Positions 39,431-39,521 of a stretch of DNA of 39,521 nucleotides are shown here, in pieces; the stretch's first letter is position 1, and each line of letters begins with the position of its first letter. The position numbers and the translations under genes are program-made. The stretch is taken from positions 1 through 39,521 of the forward strand of contig JAABTT010000027.1 in NCBI GenBank assembly GCA_011389765.1, read 5' to 3'. A model generated the notes under the pieces. That model did no database searches, was not told where the DNA came from, and was given only the letters and a program-made list of their open reading frames with translations. This stretch comes from Desulfohalobiaceae bacterium S24. Lineage in GTDB: Bacteria > Desulfobacterota > Desulfovibrionia > Desulfovibrionales > Desulfothermaceae.

Positions 39431-39521
39431 TACCAGTTGGGATGAAGCTCCACTCTGCGGTTCAGAGCCCGGGTATCCGCATCAAGATTGGAAGCTTTGG
39501 GTCTCCTTTCTCCAAAAGACT
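39431..39521 (-). CDS. OmpA-family C-terminal domain protein (partial, 5' end outside the window)
   Basis: The last 29 codons and stop of a minus-strand gene are visible: SFGERRPKASNLDADTRALN followed by RRVELHPNW. The pattern GExRPxASN...RxxNRRVE is the conserved end of OmpA/Pal/MotB peptidoglycan-binding domains, which anchor outer-membrane or motor proteins to the cell wall. Nothing can be said about its N-terminal part. A strong terminator follows. Confidence 0.75.

Noticed and set aside
1-39521. CRISPR array, tRNA, rRNA or prophage genes
   Set aside because: I found no regularly spaced repeats, cloverleaf-like segments or phage structural genes on reading both strands.

Overview
The window is bacterial DNA of moderately high GC, densely coded on both strands, without rRNA, tRNA, CRISPR or an intact mobile element. 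The gene content suggests a deltaproteobacterial (Desulfobacterota) anaerobe, perhaps a sulfate reducer: ETF-linked N-demethylases, two MttB-family methyltransferases, a tungsten aldehyde oxidoreductase remnant, a Sia signalling module and a sigma-54 type promoter. No phylogenetic marker gene is present, so this is inference.

Layout. (1) 383-5871, minus: a Sia signalling operon in the order siaA-siaD-siaB-siaC (PP2C phosphatase, diguanylate cyclase, kinase, phosphoprotein), followed 30 bp later by a Kef-type antiporter. (2) 6426-20624, minus: a long methylated-amine operon. It runs GntR regulator, dimethylglycine-dehydrogenase-like enzyme, EtfB/EtfA, sarcosine oxidase soxB-soxD-soxA-soxG, a further FAD oxidoreductase, and a second EtfB/EtfA. 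Divergent from it at 20958-23977 are two non-pyrrolysine MttB-family methyltransferases. Together they fit stepwise demethylation of a quaternary amine such as glycine betaine to dimethylglycine, sarcosine and glycine, with methyl groups going to a corrinoid or tetrahydrofolate and electrons to ETF. No corrinoid protein is encoded here. (3) 24135-27218, minus: thiolase and acyl-CoA synthetase. (4) 27288-29007, minus: three adjacent remnants (aldehyde:ferredoxin oxidoreductase, DUF218/YdcF protein, iron alcohol dehydrogenase). Each has lost internal segments; two are still single open frames and the third keeps its main part open. (5) 29354-39015: a polysaccharide synthesis and export locus with its own regulation. 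The plus-strand operon encodes a STAS antagonist, a TPR lipoprotein, a secreted TPR protein, an 1100-residue TPR/beta-barrel exporter, a BcsA-like GT2 synthase and a small secreted protein. The convergent minus-strand operon, behind a sigma-54-like promoter, encodes a PP2C phosphatase with an N-terminal MshEN-like c-di-GMP motif, an RsbW-like kinase and a PilZ protein. The right edge cuts an OmpA-family gene.

The most novel system is region 5, a synthase-dependent exopolysaccharide cluster that appears to be controlled by a partner switch whose phosphatase may sense c-di-GMP directly. The Sia diguanylate cyclase at the other end of the window could feed the same signal. A second unusual feature is a set of sequence-unrelated long inverted repeats at gene boundaries in the demethylation and thiolase operons. 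Some abut the Shine-Dalgarno sequence of the next gene, and others contain or touch the stop codon of the preceding gene.
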